Notes: generated by a model from the sequence alone, not told the origin. A stretch of DNA of 64,000 nucleotides from Salinicoccus albus DSM 19776 (GCF_000385175.1 NZ_ARQJ01000026.1:1-64000); one strand, 5' to 3'; counted from the stretch's first letter, positions 19,610-28,233 are shown. Numbers and translations: made by a program.

Positions 19610-19651
19610 CATGATAAAAGTCCTCCAAAATTTTGGAGGACTTTTATCATG
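19610..19651. terminator. Bidirectional terminator, perfect 42-bp palindrome
   Basis: The sequence from CATGATAAAAGTCCTCCAAAA to its exact complement forms two 21-nt arms with no spacer. Both strands end in CTTTTATC, so it can stop cls transcription and yidC transcription from opposite sides. It lies 14 nt after the cls stop and 2 nt after the yidC stop. Confidence 0.88.
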
Positions 19652-19653
19652 CA

Positions 19654-20523
19654 TTACTTTTTCTTTTTGCGTTTTTTCTTGGGCATCACTTTAGCGTTTT
19701 TAATCCGTTTTTCTTTCTCAGCTTTTTCCTTTTCATGTGCTTCGATAATCGGAGCCATCTCTTCGGCCACTTTTCTTTTGTAGAACATGTTACCTGCCCA
19801 TGTCTGGAATATCAGGAACAGACCACCGACTGCCCAGTAAAGCGGAAGTGCTGCTGGTGATATGATTGAAATCCAGATGATCATGATCGGAGAAATATAC
19901 ATGAACAGCTGCATCTGTTTACGCTGTTCTTCAGAGACAAACTTCATGGAGACCCATGCCTGGCCCGCATAAACGAGACCTGCAATTGCTACCATGAAAT
20001 AATCGGTTTCTGTCAGATTCATCCAAAGGAATTCAGGGTATTCAGTAATACCGCCTTCTGACGGGAACCTGAGTGCAAAGTAAAGCGCCATGACGATAGG
20101 CATTTGAATAACGATCGGGAGACAGCCCATATTCAGCGGGTTGATCCCGTGTTTCTTATAAAGCCCCATCATCTCCTGCTGTGCTTCCATCTTCTCTTCC
20201 TGAGTAGTAGCGACTTTTACTTTTTTCTGAATTTCTTCCATTTCCGGCTTAACGATCTTCATCTTTTCGCGCATCATCATCTGGTTTTTATATGTACGCA
20301 TCATGAATGGAAAGATGGCAAGACGGACAATCAGGGTAATTAGAATAATTGCCAGACCATAGTTATTATTTAGGTTGTCACCTAACCAATGCAGCACCGT
20401 ATCCATCGGTTGTACAAGCGTATTAAAGAAAAAACCATCTCTATTTTCTTCCTGGGAATAATCACAGCCTGCAAGTACGAGTACGAGACCGATCATAATG
20501 GGGAAGAGCCATTTTTTACTCAT
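19654..20523 (-). CDS. yidC: Membrane protein insertase YidC
   Basis: YidC/OxaA inserts and folds membrane proteins with or without Sec. The 289-residue precursor has a lipoprotein signal peptide with LVLAGC and lipid-modified Cys20, then five transmembrane helices, including YGLAIILITLIVRL, PIVIQMPIVMALYF and YISPIMIIWISI. The conserved hydrophilic-groove Arg is in LIVRLAIFPF. The C-terminus is very basic (MPKKKRKKKK), as in ribosome-binding tails. It is convergent with cls and lies downstream of the thiamine genes with a 105-nt gap. Confidence 0.95.
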   Translation of the reverse strand: MSKKWLFPIMIGLVLVLAGCDYSQEENRDGFFFNTLVQPMDTVLHWLGDNLNNNYGLAIILITLIVRLAIFPFMMRTYKNQMMMREKMKIVKPEMEEIQKKVKVATTQEEKMEAQQEMMGLYKKHGINPLNMGCLPIVIQMPIVMALYFALRFPSEGGITEYPEFLWMNLTETDYFMVAIAGLVYAGQAWVSMKFVSEEQRKQMQLFMYISPIMIIWISIISPAALPLYWAVGGLFLIFQTWAGNMFYKRKVAEEMAPIIEAHEKEKAEKEKRIKNAKVMPKKKRKKKK

Positions 20524-20628
20524 TTCTTCACCTCAAAAATTATCTCACATAACTGAAATTGTAACATAAACAAAGAGGTAAAAAAAATAATTTTATTAGT
20601 ACCGCTGATATTTTTTATCCATCATTCA

Positions 20629-21246
20629 CTAAAAGAACAAATTCACTGCCTGCTTTACATCACTGGCGCCAGCAATTGCTGAAACCACCGATACCCCGTC
20701 TGCTCCTGATTCAAGACAGATTGTATAATTGTCATGCGTGATGCCGCCCACTGCCACCATCGGCAGGTCTCCAATTCTTTCCCTCATGGCCACAAGCCCT
20801 TGTGCACCTATGACATCACCGGCATCATCTTTAGAGGATGTACTGAACACCGGACCGGTACCGATGTAATCTGCTTTTTGAATACTGCTTTGATCAAACT
20901 CCCGCTCATTACCGACGGACAACCCGACTATTTTATCATCAAAATAAGAGGTCAAAGTTGTTATATCCTGGTCATTCTGACCGAGGTGCACACCATCTGC
21001 GCCGATTTTCTCAGCAAGCCCGGCATCATCGTTTATGATGAAAGGCACGTGATATTCAGTACACAGCTGTTTTATTTCAGAGGCAAAGGCGGATAAATCA
21101 TCGCCCGAAAGGCCGCCGGGCCCTTTCTCCCTCAGCTGGAACATCGTCACACCGCCTGCCAGCGCTTCTTCAATGACATTCAGCGGCTTCCCCTCAACAT
21201 TTTCCGTACCGCATATGAAGTACAGTCTGAGAAGGCTTTTGTCCAT
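20629..21246 (-). CDS. thiE: Thiamine-phosphate synthase
   Basis: ThiE joins HMP-PP and the thiazole phosphate to make thiamine monophosphate. The 205-residue TIM-barrel protein has FQLREKGPG, NDDAGLAEKIGADGVHLGQ, GTGPVFST and VAVGGIT motifs for substrate and phosphate binding. It is the last gene of the TPP-regulated operon tenA-thiD-thiM-thiE and overlaps thiM by one base. Confidence 0.95.
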   Translation of the reverse strand: MDKSLLRLYFICGTENVEGKPLNVIEEALAGGVTMFQLREKGPGGLSGDDLSAFASEIKQLCTEYHVPFIINDDAGLAEKIGADGVHLGQNDQDITTLTSYFDDKIVGLSVGNEREFDQSSIQKADYIGTGPVFSTSSKDDAGDVIGAQGLVAMRERIGDLPMVAVGGITHDNYTICLESGADGVSVVSAIAGASDVKQAVNLFF

Positions 21247-22037
21247 TAAAGCACCTCCACTTTTTTATCGGAGAGAATATCATTTTCGTTTAGGTACAGC
21301 TGATCGATGAGATTGGCCGGAAACGTGCCCGGCGCGGGTATTCTTGTGCTTTCCACTGCCGCTTCTGCACACAGATTATAGAAGCTCACTGCATCTACAA
21401 CTGATTGTGAATTAAACGGCTGTTCTATCCCAATGAATGCTGCAGCCATAGCACCAGCCAGACAGCCGGATCCGGTGATTTTTCCCTGCAGTCCGTGACC
21501 GTCAGTCATGACAGCCTTTCTGTCCCCGGTTACCAGGGCATCCCTTTCGCCTGTAACAAGCACGGGCACTTGGAATTTGTCATAGACGGCTTCAGCAATC
21601 TCAAGTGTGTCCGTCTTCTCACTGGAATCAACACCCTTCAGCTCACTCTCGGCACCCGAGAGGGCGAGCATTTCTCCAGCATTCCCTTTGATAAGATCGA
21701 TTCTGTAGGTGTCGAGAAAGGTGTCTGTAAGGGTGCTTCGGAATTTTGAAGCGCCGTATCCTACTGGGTCAAAGACGACCGGAACACCATTTCTGTTGGC
21801 TTCACTTATCATTTTTGACATCAAATCCTTCTTCATTTCATCTGCAGTACCGATATTGATCAATAAACCTGACGCCGCTTTCATCAGATCCTCAGCTTCT
21901 GACTTCTCCCCGCTCATGATTGGTGATGCGCCAACAGCAAGCATGCCATTCGCCGTAAAATTTTTGACGACATCGTTTGTTACACATACAACAAGCGGAT
22001 TGGTTTCTCTTAAGTGTTTGATACGATTCATCATCAT
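21246..22037 (-). CDS. thiM: Hydroxyethylthiazole kinase
   Basis: ThiM phosphorylates the thiazole moiety and so salvages it. The 263-residue ribokinase-like protein has CVTNDVVKNFTANG, VFDPVGYGASKFR and the anion hole/catalytic region GSGCLAGAMAAAF. It overlaps thiD by 4 nt and thiE by 1 nt. Three Met codons open the frame (MMMNRIKH), so the exact start may shift by one or two residues. Confidence 0.95.
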   Translation of the reverse strand: MMMNRIKHLRETNPLVVCVTNDVVKNFTANGMLAVGASPIMSGEKSEAEDLMKAASGLLINIGTADEMKKDLMSKMISEANRNGVPVVFDPVGYGASKFRSTLTDTFLDTYRIDLIKGNAGEMLALSGAESELKGVDSSEKTDTLEIAEAVYDKFQVPVLVTGERDALVTGDRKAVMTDGHGLQGKITGSGCLAGAMAAAFIGIEQPFNSQSVVDAVSFYNLCAEAAVESTRIPAPGTFPANLIDQLYLNENDILSDKKVEVL

Positions 22038-22828
22038 TCTCCTTTAAAACTGAAATGATTGACCGGACCGCGTCCTTTACCGATGCCCGGGCTGTTATTT
22101 ATGGCAGAAGTAATATAATTTTTTGCTGTTCTGAAACCTTGCTCCAACGTCCTGCCTTTCGCCATCTCAGCGGTAATGACAGCTGAGAAGGTACATCCTG
22201 TCCCATGGGTCTGATCCGTTTGCACTCGTGACTCACTTAAAACGAGTTCATTGTCCCGTGTAAATAGATAGTCTGCTGCATCTCCATCCAGGTGCCCCCC
22301 TTTGATGATGACACTCCGGCAGCCGATTTCTTCAATAAAAATTTTTGCTGCTCTTTTCACATCAGATTCATCATGAATTTTCATTTCGGAAATTTCTTCA
22401 GCTTCATGCACATTCGGCGTTACATTTACGGCTGAAGGCAAAAGATGATTCCGCAGATAATCAAGCGATTTGGAATTGGCAAGAGAAGCACCGCTCGTCG
22501 CGATCATCACCGGATCGATGACAAAAGGTATGTCGTGATTCTTCACCACATCTCCGAGCACTTCCATCATTTCCGTTGTTGCAACCATGCCGCTTTTCAT
22601 AGCGTGAGGCGCTTCATCATTAAAAATACTGAACAGCTGTTTTTCCAAAAATTCTGCAGGTATGTGAAATACATCATCCACCCCCATTGTATTCTGTGCG
22701 GTCAAAGAAGTCACTGCTGCCATACCAAAGACGCCGCGCGAATGAAATGCCTTACTATCTGCAAGAACCCCCGCCCCGCCGGTAGGATCAGTACCGGCAA
22801 CGGTAAGGGCAATCCTTAAATCATGCAT
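22034..22828 (-). CDS. thiD: Hydroxymethylpyrimidine/phosphomethylpyrimidine kinase
   Basis: ThiD phosphorylates HMP twice to HMP-PP. The 264-residue protein has the ribokinase signatures AGTDPTGGAGVLADSKAF, FVIDPVMIATSG and the catalytic THGTGCTFSAVITAEM. The ATG directly follows the tenA stop codon. In staphylococci the same four-gene order is found. Confidence 0.95.
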   Translation of the reverse strand: MHDLRIALTVAGTDPTGGAGVLADSKAFHSRGVFGMAAVTSLTAQNTMGVDDVFHIPAEFLEKQLFSIFNDEAPHAMKSGMVATTEMMEVLGDVVKNHDIPFVIDPVMIATSGASLANSKSLDYLRNHLLPSAVNVTPNVHEAEEISEMKIHDESDVKRAAKIFIEEIGCRSVIIKGGHLDGDAADYLFTRDNELVLSESRVQTDQTHGTGCTFSAVITAEMAKGRTLEQGFRTAKNYITSAINNSPGIGKGRGPVNHFSFKGE

Positions 22829-23500
22829 TTATTTGAGCCTCCACTTTTCTTTTTTTGCCGCCATGCGGAAAAACCTTTGTTCATGTTCTGTACTTTCCAG
22901 GAAATTATTCCTGATTTGCTCCCTGTCTCCCCCGCTCAATGAAGCAGCTTCTTTATCTATGATACTGAACAGCCCATCGATCGACGGATCTATATCATTG
23001 TGATAAAACTCGAACCATCCTTTAAAAGGATGGTCATTGGAAAAATTATTTCGCCCTATTGCCATTTCTGCGATCTTTTTATATACGTATGGGCATGGTG
23101 CCATCGCACTGAGTGTGAACACCGGATTACTCTTTGTAAATGCATTGTAATACAGATGTTTTATATAATGATCCGCAGATGGAAACCATGAACCACCCGC
23201 AATGATCTCTTCATATTTTTCATCCGCATAACCGGCAAGCACCGCATGGGCTTCACTCTCACCTCCCAGTGAGAATTCTTTCTGTGAAAGTAAAAATTCA
23301 GCGATCGGTTTGGATTCAGTCTGCTTAATCAGCATTGCGTACAAATTAGAAAATTCTTTTAGGTAAAGTGCGTCAGCCTGCAGATAATGAACAATGGCAT
23401 TTTTATCGACAGTACCATGGATCAGCCCCTGAATGAAATCACCATTATATATTTCCTCAATCATTGGCTGGACTTTATCAGTAAGTTCTTCCGTAAGCAT
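22829..23500 (-). CDS. tenA: Aminopyrimidine aminohydrolase TenA/TenI-family thiaminase II
   Basis: TenA hydrolyses degraded thiamine (aminopyrimidine) so the pyrimidine can be salvaged. The 223-residue all-helical protein has the catalytic-pocket segments DALYLKEFSNLY, APCPYVYKKIAE and FEFYHNDI. The Cys expected at the nucleophile position occurs in MAPCPYVY. I start at MLTEELT, five bases after GGGAG; the ATG four codons earlier has no SD. It is the first gene after the TPP riboswitch and its terminator. Confidence 0.94.
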   Translation of the reverse strand: MLTEELTDKVQPMIEEIYNGDFIQGLIHGTVDKNAIVHYLQADALYLKEFSNLYAMLIKQTESKPIAEFLLSQKEFSLGGESEAHAVLAGYADEKYEEIIAGGSWFPSADHYIKHLYYNAFTKSNPVFTLSAMAPCPYVYKKIAEMAIGRNNFSNDHPFKGWFEFYHNDIDPSIDGLFSIIDKEAASLSGGDREQIRNNFLESTEHEQRFFRMAAKKEKWRLK

Positions 23501-23523
23501 ATTGTCTCCCATCTTCTATAAAT

Positions 23524-23562
23524 GATAAAAACCCATCTCCGGAATGCGTGGAAATGGGTTTA
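23524..23562 (-). terminator. Riboswitch-controlled terminator before tenA
   Basis: On the minus strand AAACCCATTTCC and GGAGATGGGTTT form a stem followed by TTTTTATC. It lies between the TPP aptamer and tenA, so it is probably the expression platform: TPP binding would favour this terminator. Confidence 0.85.
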
Positions 23563-23590
23563 GTATAAAAGACATCAATCGCCTGACCAA

Positions 23591-23673
23591 ACCACTTTCC
23601 TACGCTGGTATTATCCAGATCAGGTCAAAGGGATCAGCCCGTGGCTGTCTCAGCAAATTGCACCCCTAGCGGT
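23591..23673 (-). ncRNA. TPP riboswitch (THI element)
   Basis: The minus strand holds the conserved aptamer segments GGGGTGC, CTGAGA, CCCTTTGACCTGATCTGG, and ATAATACCAGCGTAGGAAAG. The P1 stem pairs ACCGCT (23668-23673) with AGTGGT (23591-23596). It controls tenA-thiD-thiM-thiE by transcription attenuation. Confidence 0.96.
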
Positions 23674-23694
23674 AGAAATATTCACTTAATAGTC

Positions 23695-23723
23695 ATAATA
23701 TTAGAGTACTTATGATTTGTCAA
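23695..23723 (-). promoter_or_regulatory. Sigma-A promoter of the thiamine operon
   Basis: On the minus strand TTGACA (23718-23723) and TATTAT (23695-23700) have a 17-nt spacer, about 20 nt before the riboswitch. The match to consensus is strong. Confidence 0.8.
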
Positions 23724-23730
23724 ACACTGT

Positions 23731-23761
23731 AAAAGACGCCAGGTGAAAACACCTGGCGTCT
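23731..23761 (-). terminator. Terminator of the LysM/Rpf-like gene
   Basis: AGACGCCAGGTG-TTTT-CACCTGGCGTCT is a perfect 12-bp stem followed by TTTTACAG on the minus strand, 31 nt after the stop codon at 23793. Confidence 0.88.
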
Positions 23762-23792
23762 AAATTTTTCGTATTCATTTAATTTTACTGTA

Positions 23793-24605
23793 TTAAAGGT
23801 TTGAACCACATACAGGCCAAGGCTGAGCACCTCTGTCTTGATAAAGCATTTGAGCCCTTTGAGTCTGTTCAGCTGCAGATGCGTCAGACGGTACCCCGCT
23901 TCCGCCTACAGACTGCCACGTCTGTACATCAAACTGATAAAGTCCGTGGTAAAGTCCGTTTGAGCTGACAACATTAGGGTCCCCGCTGGATTCACATTGA
24001 GCCAGTGCGCCCCAGTTTTGACCGCTGTCATTACTTGAAGTTGATACATTTTCAGTTTGAGGCTGCTCTGTGTTCTGTTCAGGTGCAACTGGCTGAGCAT
24101 CTTCAGATTGCTGCTGTTGAACTTGTTGTTCTGTTTGCTGCTGCTCCTGAGCTGCTGTTTCTCTGGCTTCATTTTCCTGAACCTGTGCTGCTTCAACTGC
24201 CGGCACCTGCTCTGCATTGCCTCCAGTTACTGCAATTGTTTTACCTGGGAAAATGAGGTCTGACGAAAGGTTGTTCCATTCTTTAAGTTCTGAAACTGAG
24301 ACATTAAATTCAGCTGCAATTTCAAATAGTGTATCGCCAGGCTGGATTTCATAATTTCCGTCTTGAGAACTTTCTTTCTCTGAGCTTTCTTCGCCATTGA
24401 TTTCTAGAACTTGTCCTGGAACAATGATATTTGAATCAAGATTGTTGTTTGATTTAATTGCATCTGCAGTAGTATTATTGGCATGAGCCAGCTCTGAAAT
24501 CGTATCGCCTTTTTCTACTGTATGATCTTCTGCTGAAGCTTCCGCAGTATAGGCTAAAGTGGATGACACAGCTAGTGCTGTACCGATGGATAATACTTTT
24601 TTCAT
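23793..24605 (-). CDS. Secreted LysM protein with Rpf-like transglycosylase domain
   Basis: The 270-residue precursor has a Sec signal peptide (1-25, cut near AEASA-ED), two LysM peptidoglycan-binding repeats (about 28-70 and 85-127, each with a GDT motif), a Gln/Glu-rich linker (135-190), and a C-terminal domain (197-270). That domain begins NWGALAQCESSGDPN and includes HGLYQFDVQTWQSVGG and WPVCGSNL. This pattern matches the resuscitation-promoting-factor/lysozyme-like fold: Glu205 is the predicted catalytic acid, and Cys204 with Cys266 match the Rpf disulfide pair. It probably cleaves glycan strands outside the cell. It occupies the position of sceD in S. aureus (next to ssb/ywpF/fabZ). A WalR-like site lies upstream. 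Confidence 0.88.
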   Translation of the reverse strand: MKKVLSIGTALAVSSTLAYTAEASAEDHTVEKGDTISELAHANNTTADAIKSNNNLDSNIIVPGQVLEINGEESSEKESSQDGNYEIQPGDTLFEIAAEFNVSVSELKEWNNLSSDLIFPGKTIAVTGGNAEQVPAVEAAQVQENEARETAAQEQQQTEQQVQQQQSEDAQPVAPEQNTEQPQTENVSTSSNDSGQNWGALAQCESSGDPNVVSSNGLYHGLYQFDVQTWQSVGGSGVPSDASAAEQTQRAQMLYQDRGAQPWPVCGSNL

Positions 24606-24984
24606 TATTGTTTTCCTCCCGTTTACCTCTTAATATTAGATCTCCTGATTTCGTACGATTTTATTAACTATGTTGAACTATATCAGAAAAAAATATCTCG
24701 CAGGTTACAGGAATATAAAATATAAACTGTTCTTTTACGTTTATATTACAGAAAGATTTCTCCCTAAGCCAAAGTGTTGCAATGAAGTACTCTAATTATG
24801 TAAACGTATAATTACAGACAAGATCCAAACGCAAATAAACTGAAGTTAAGTAACTGTAAAAACTGTCATATCAATGTTTTAAAATATATCTGTTATCTAT
24901 ATAAAAAAATGAATAAAGCTTATTATCAGAAAACAGTAATACAACGACTTGAAATGTAACAAATAAATGATTAAATTTTTTCTG
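24606..24984. other. Long AT-rich upstream region of the LysM/Rpf-like gene
   Basis: This 379-nt gene-free stretch holds the SD (CGGGAGGAAAAC) and, further out, the WalR-like site at 24734-24750. I looked for a c-di-AMP (ydaO) aptamer, common before such genes in other bacteria, and did not find its conserved segments. No ORF or tRNA is visible. A promoter must lie here but no near-consensus -35/-10 pair stands out. Confidence 0.6.
24734..24750 (-). promoter_or_regulatory. Possible WalR binding site
   Basis: The minus strand reads TGTAAT-ATAAA-CGTAAA, one base away from the WalR consensus TGTWAH-N5-TGTWAH. WalKR controls lytic transglycosylases such as sceD and isaA in staphylococci, so the match is functionally sensible, but such short sites arise by chance in AT-rich DNA. 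Confidence 0.4.
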
Positions 24985-25017
24985 ATAAAAATAAAAAGCC
25001 CTGCACAGGCTTTTTTT
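24985..25017 (-). terminator. ssb terminator
   Basis: The minus strand reads AAAAAAAGCC-TGTGCAG-GGCTTTTTATTTTT. The stem is A/T-extended so it could also work on the plus strand, but only ssb points into it. Confidence 0.75.
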
Positions 25018-25098
25018 CGCAGCAATGTTTGCCTGCCGCAGGACAAGTGAGTAGTGTGTGAGTGTAGAATTTCAAAAGATTAAGTGACGATGTGTCAA

Positions 25099-25674
25099 TC
25101 AGGCAAAAGCTTTCTCATCTTTCTTGTCATTACCTTTTTCTTTTTGTTCCCCTTGATCGGGGCTGATGAGCGGTGTTTCCTTTCCCAGTATTTTTTCAAT
25201 TGGATCAAGATGCGTATCCCGGCCATTGGTGTCTGTGTCAGCCTTATCACTGCTCAGTACATGAACTTCTTTCTGGCCGACGATATCAAATTGATCGTAA
25301 TAGCGGACTGCATCACCGATCATCTGGGAAGGATTGCTAAAGTCTTTCTGGTCAGCCATTTTTTCAGGCATCCGCTTTATGCTTTCAGCCCAGATTTCCA
25401 TTCTGTATTCCTTTGCCCCATTGGGCATCGTATAGAGTGCAGTAGCAATCTGTCCGCTGACACAGATTATCTCCCCTTCTCTGGTAGCTGACAGTATCCC
25501 CGGTATTGCTTTTCCGAAAGCTTTACAGTAGATGAAGTGCACCTCATTCTGCTTCCGCTCGTCTTTGGGCACCCTGATTGTAGCCAGAACAAAAGAATTG
25601 ATACTGCCGTTATTAGTTTTAGAAATGGTTGCATTTTTTACAAGTTCTCCGACCAGCAGAACTTTATTCATCAT
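25099..25674 (-). CDS. Single-stranded DNA-binding protein, SsbB/YwpH-like
   Basis: This 191-residue protein has an N-terminal OB fold (1-105) with NKVLLVGELVKNA, FVLATIRV and FIYCKAFGKAI. The remainder is hydrophilic and ends KKDEKAFA, without the acidic DDDIPF-type tip of the main replicative SSB. Its place beside ywpF matches B. subtilis ywpH (ssbB) and the second ssb of staphylococci, so a role in DNA uptake or recombination is more likely than in replication. SD AAGGGGGTGA is strong. Confidence 0.88.
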   Translation of the reverse strand: MMNKVLLVGELVKNATISKTNNGSINSFVLATIRVPKDERKQNEVHFIYCKAFGKAIPGILSATREGEIICVSGQIATALYTMPNGAKEYRMEIWAESIKRMPEKMADQKDFSNPSQMIGDAVRYYDQFDIVGQKEVHVLSSDKADTDTNGRDTHLDPIEKILGKETPLISPDQGEQKEKGNDKKDEKAFA

Positions 25675-25866
25675 ATGTTCACCCCCTTCCTGATATAAAG
25701 ATAAGACGGCACAAAATATTCTGCAAATAACAGATATTTGATTTTATATCCATTTCTTATACAATTAGACTATATTCGAAGTGAACTGTATGTAACGGAT
25801 GAGATGCATTAGGCAGTTTTGCCTTATCTGTGATTTAAAATTTTTGGTTCGAAGGGAGGAATTTGA

Positions 25867-26295
25867 ATGAAATCGTTTAAAGTGATAGAAATCAGACTGG
25901 AACACAACAATAATTTTATCATTTTCGACCTGATTGACGGAATTATCATAAATAAGGAAACAGAAGAAGATCCATGGCTGCTGGAAACCTCCATTTCCCC
26001 TGATTTTAAAGATATTTTGAAGGATTTTGTGGGGCAGCAAGTCAACCTGTTAGTGACAATTACAAGACCTTCAAATGAACCGGCAAGGTTCACGGGGGTA
26101 TTCAATGAGATGATTGAAATCGACAATGCCCTGTCACTCATTTTCACCGGCAGAATTATTGTTCAAAGTCCCAATTATCCCGAGGAGGTGCTTGAATACC
26201 TTATCGGAGAAGGTTACGAGGATATAGATCTGCTCAACGAGTTTAAAGCCATGATGGAATCCCGAACGGAATTAAAAACATCCGATGATAATTAA
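25867..26295 (+). CDS. ywpF: YwpF-like protein
   Basis: The 142-residue soluble protein starts [13 protein letters not shown] and contains [17 protein letters not shown] and [10 protein letters not shown], the YwpF family pattern. There is no signal peptide or membrane helix. It is the only plus-strand gene between cls and ywjG and is flanked by ssb and fabZ, as in staphylococci. The family has no established function. Its TAA stop overlaps the fabZ stop. Confidence 0.85.
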   Translation: MKSFKVIEIRLEHNNNFIIFDLIDGIIINKETEEDPWLLETSISPDFKDILKDFVGQQVNLLVTITRPSNEPARFTGVFNEMIEIDNALSLIFTGRIIVQSPNYPEEVLEYLIGEGYEDIDLLNEFKAMMESRTELKTSDDN

Positions 26296-26309
26296 TCATC
26301 GGATGTTTT
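26276..26309. terminator. Bidirectional terminator containing two stop codons
   Basis: AAACATCCGATGAT and ATCATCGGATGTTT form a 14-bp perfect stem around an AATTA-type loop. It ends with TTTTA on the plus strand and TTTTTAAT on the minus strand. The stops of ywpF (26293-26295) and fabZ (26292-26294) lie in the loop region. Confidence 0.85.
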
Positions 26310-26735
26310 ACTGTCCTGTATCGCAAATGTAATCTCACACTGGCAGGCGATATCACCATCTACACGGGCAACTGCTTCTCCCTTGCCAATCGGCCCCCTG
26401 AGTTTAGTGATTTCAACATTTAACTCCACAGTATCACCAGGAGTCACCTGCTTTTTGAACTTGCATTTATCAATCCCGGCAAAAAAGGCAAGTTTCCCTT
26501 TAAACCGCTCTTCTTTAAGAATCGCAACTGCTCCCGTCTGTGCTAAAGCTTCTACAATAAGCACACCCGGCATTACTGCATAATCAGGAAAATGGCCGGG
26601 AAAGAAGGGTTCGTTGCCTGAAACCTGCTTCACACCAGTACATTTCACACCCGGTTCAATATCCGTAATCCTGTCTATAAGCAGAAACGGCGGGCGATGG
26701 GGTATTATTGCTTTAATTTGGTCGTACGTCAGCAT
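26292..26735 (-). CDS. fabZ: 3-hydroxyacyl-ACP dehydratase FabZ
   Basis: FabZ removes water from beta-hydroxyacyl-ACP in fatty acid elongation. The 147-residue hot-dog protein has [14 protein letters not shown] with the catalytic His, [23 protein letters not shown] with the catalytic Glu, and [20 protein letters not shown]. Length is typical. It follows the small EpuA-like gene by 4 nt and its 3' end is embedded in a bidirectional terminator. Confidence 0.96.
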   Translation of the reverse strand: MLTYDQIKAIIPHRPPFLLIDRITDIEPGVKCTGVKQVSGNEPFFPGHFPDYAVMPGVLIVEALAQTGAVAILKEERFKGKLAFFAGIDKCKFKKQVTPGDTVELNVEITKLRGPIGKGEAVARVDGDIACQCEITFAIQDSKTSDD

Positions 26736-26739
26736 GTTA

Positions 26740-26928
26740 TCATTCCTTGGTCAAATTGATGATGTGTTCCCATGTTTCCAATCGGAAAACTTCGATCGGA
26801 TTGTCTAGTATGCCATAGCCAATCATCAATCCCACGAAGAATACGATGACTGCAATGTAGACAAATAACAATATCCGGACGATTAACGGGAATCTGCGGT
26901 GGACTAGATTTTTGGATTGTTCCGCCAT
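26740..26928 (-). CDS. Small membrane protein, EpuA family
   Basis: The 62-residue protein has a basic N-terminus, one transmembrane helix (about 18-40, [20 protein letters not shown]) and the conserved tail [14 protein letters not shown]. This is the EpuA pattern (PF11772), often wrongly labelled RNA polymerase beta subunit. It lies between murA and fabZ, as is usual in staphylococci. Role unknown; EpuA in pneumococcus anchors EndA, but no endA is seen here. Confidence 0.82.
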   Translation of the reverse strand: MAEQSKNLVHRRFPLIVRILLFVYIAVIVFFVGLMIGYGILDNPIEVFRLETWEHIINLTKE

Positions 26929-26940
26929 ACAATTACCTCT

Positions 26941-28233
26941 TTACTTCTGTTTTACCACACTTTTTCGAACAGCTTCATCACCTGTACGAACAATATTTGC
27001 GCCCAGCTTTTCAAGCTTCTTATGGAAGTCAACGTATCCGCGATCCAGATGCTTAAGCTCGGTCACCTCAGTATAACCTTCAGCAGCTAAACCTGCAAGA
27101 ATGAGTGCCGATGCAGCTCTTAAATCTGTCGCTTTCACAGATGCGCCTTTCAGTTTGTCAACGCCTTTAATCATTGCATTGTTATCCTCAAGATCTATAT
27201 CTGCACCCATTTTTATAAACTCTTCCACGTGCATGAACCTGTTTTCAAAAATAGTTTCAGAAATGACACTGGTTCCTTTGATGGAAGCAAGCAACGCCAT
27301 CATCTGACTCTGCATATCTGTCGGAAAGCCGGGATGCGGCATTGTTTTTAATCTCAGAGGTTTCAGTGTGTCCGCTGGCACCACGCGTACATTCCTGCCT
27401 TCCTGAACAATCCTGACGCCCACTTCCTCAAGTTTTGAAATGACAGCAGTCAGGTGATCAGTGACTACATTCTCAAGAACAATTTCACTTTTTGTAATTG
27501 CGCCGGCAACCATCAATGTACCGGCCTCGATGCGGTCCGGAATCACTTCATGTTCTATACCGTGAAGCGACTCCACCCCTTCGATGGTGATATGTCCGGA
27601 ACCTGCACCTTTAACGTTGCCCCCCATTGCATTGATATATTGCGCCAAATCCTCAATTTCGGGCTCCTGGGCCACATTTTCAAGATAAGTTGTCCCTTCA
27701 GCAAGACTTGCGGCCATCATCAGGTTTTGTGTAGCCCCGACACTCGGGAAATCAAGATAGATTTTTGACCCTTTTAGCCGCCCGTCACTTTTACCTTCAA
27801 AACTGCCATCAACCGTCCTGAAAGTCACACCCATTTTTTCCAGACCTTTAATATGCTGCTCAACTGGCCTTGAACCTATTGCACATCCACCGGGCATAGC
27901 AATATTACAATACCCGTATCTTGCCAGCAGCGGCCCCATCACCAGCATGCTCGCACGCATTCTGTTGACCAGCTCATAAGGCGCATCACATGATAAACCT
28001 TTTGCAGCATCAATTCCAACTGTACCGTTATCTCGCTCAGTATCTGCGCCTAAATGCTCTAACAGTTCAGTCAGATTATCTACATCGGATAACTTTGGGA
28101 CATTTTTTAAATAAGACACACCACTCTCAGCAAGTAAAGATGCAGTTAGAATGGGTAATACAGCATTTTTCGACCCTTCTATACGCACTGAACCCGATAA
28201 TCGGTTCCCGCCTTTAACAATAATACTATCCAT
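26941..28233 (-). CDS. murA: UDP-GlcNAc 1-carboxyvinyltransferase MurA (first copy)
   Basis: MurA transfers enolpyruvate from PEP to UDP-GlcNAc, the first committed step of peptidoglycan synthesis, and is the fosfomycin target. The 430-residue protein has [10 protein letters not shown], the catalytic Cys117 in [14 protein letters not shown], and [10 protein letters not shown] start at MDSIIVKGG, with GGAGTG nearby; the frame extends seven codons further upstream. A second MurA is at 45025-46293, as in most Firmicutes. Its position by the ATP operon marks this as the murAA type. Confidence 0.96.
   Translation of the reverse strand: MDSIIVKGGNRLSGSVRIEGSKNAVLPILTASLLAESGVSYLKNVPKLSDVDNLTELLEHLGADTERDNGTVGIDAAKGLSCDAPYELVNRMRASMLVMGPLLARYGYCNIAMPGGCAIGSRPVEQHIKGLEKMGVTFRTVDGSFEGKSDGRLKGSKIYLDFPSVGATQNLMMAASLAEGTTYLENVAQEPEIEDLAQYINAMGGNVKGAGSGHITIEGVESLHGIEHEVIPDRIEAGTLMVAGAITKSEIVLENVVTDHLTAVISKLEEVGVRIVQEGRNVRVVPADTLKPLRLKTMPHPGFPTDMQSQMMALLASIKGTSVISETIFENRFMHVEEFIKMGADIDLEDNNAMIKGVDKLKGASVKATDLRAASALILAGLAAEGYTEVTELKHLDRGYVDFHKKLEKLGANIVRTGDEAVRKSVVKQK

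Noticed and set aside
24606-24984. c-di-AMP (ydaO-type) riboswitch before the lytic enzyme gene
   Set aside because: The conserved aptamer segments were not found on the minus strand.
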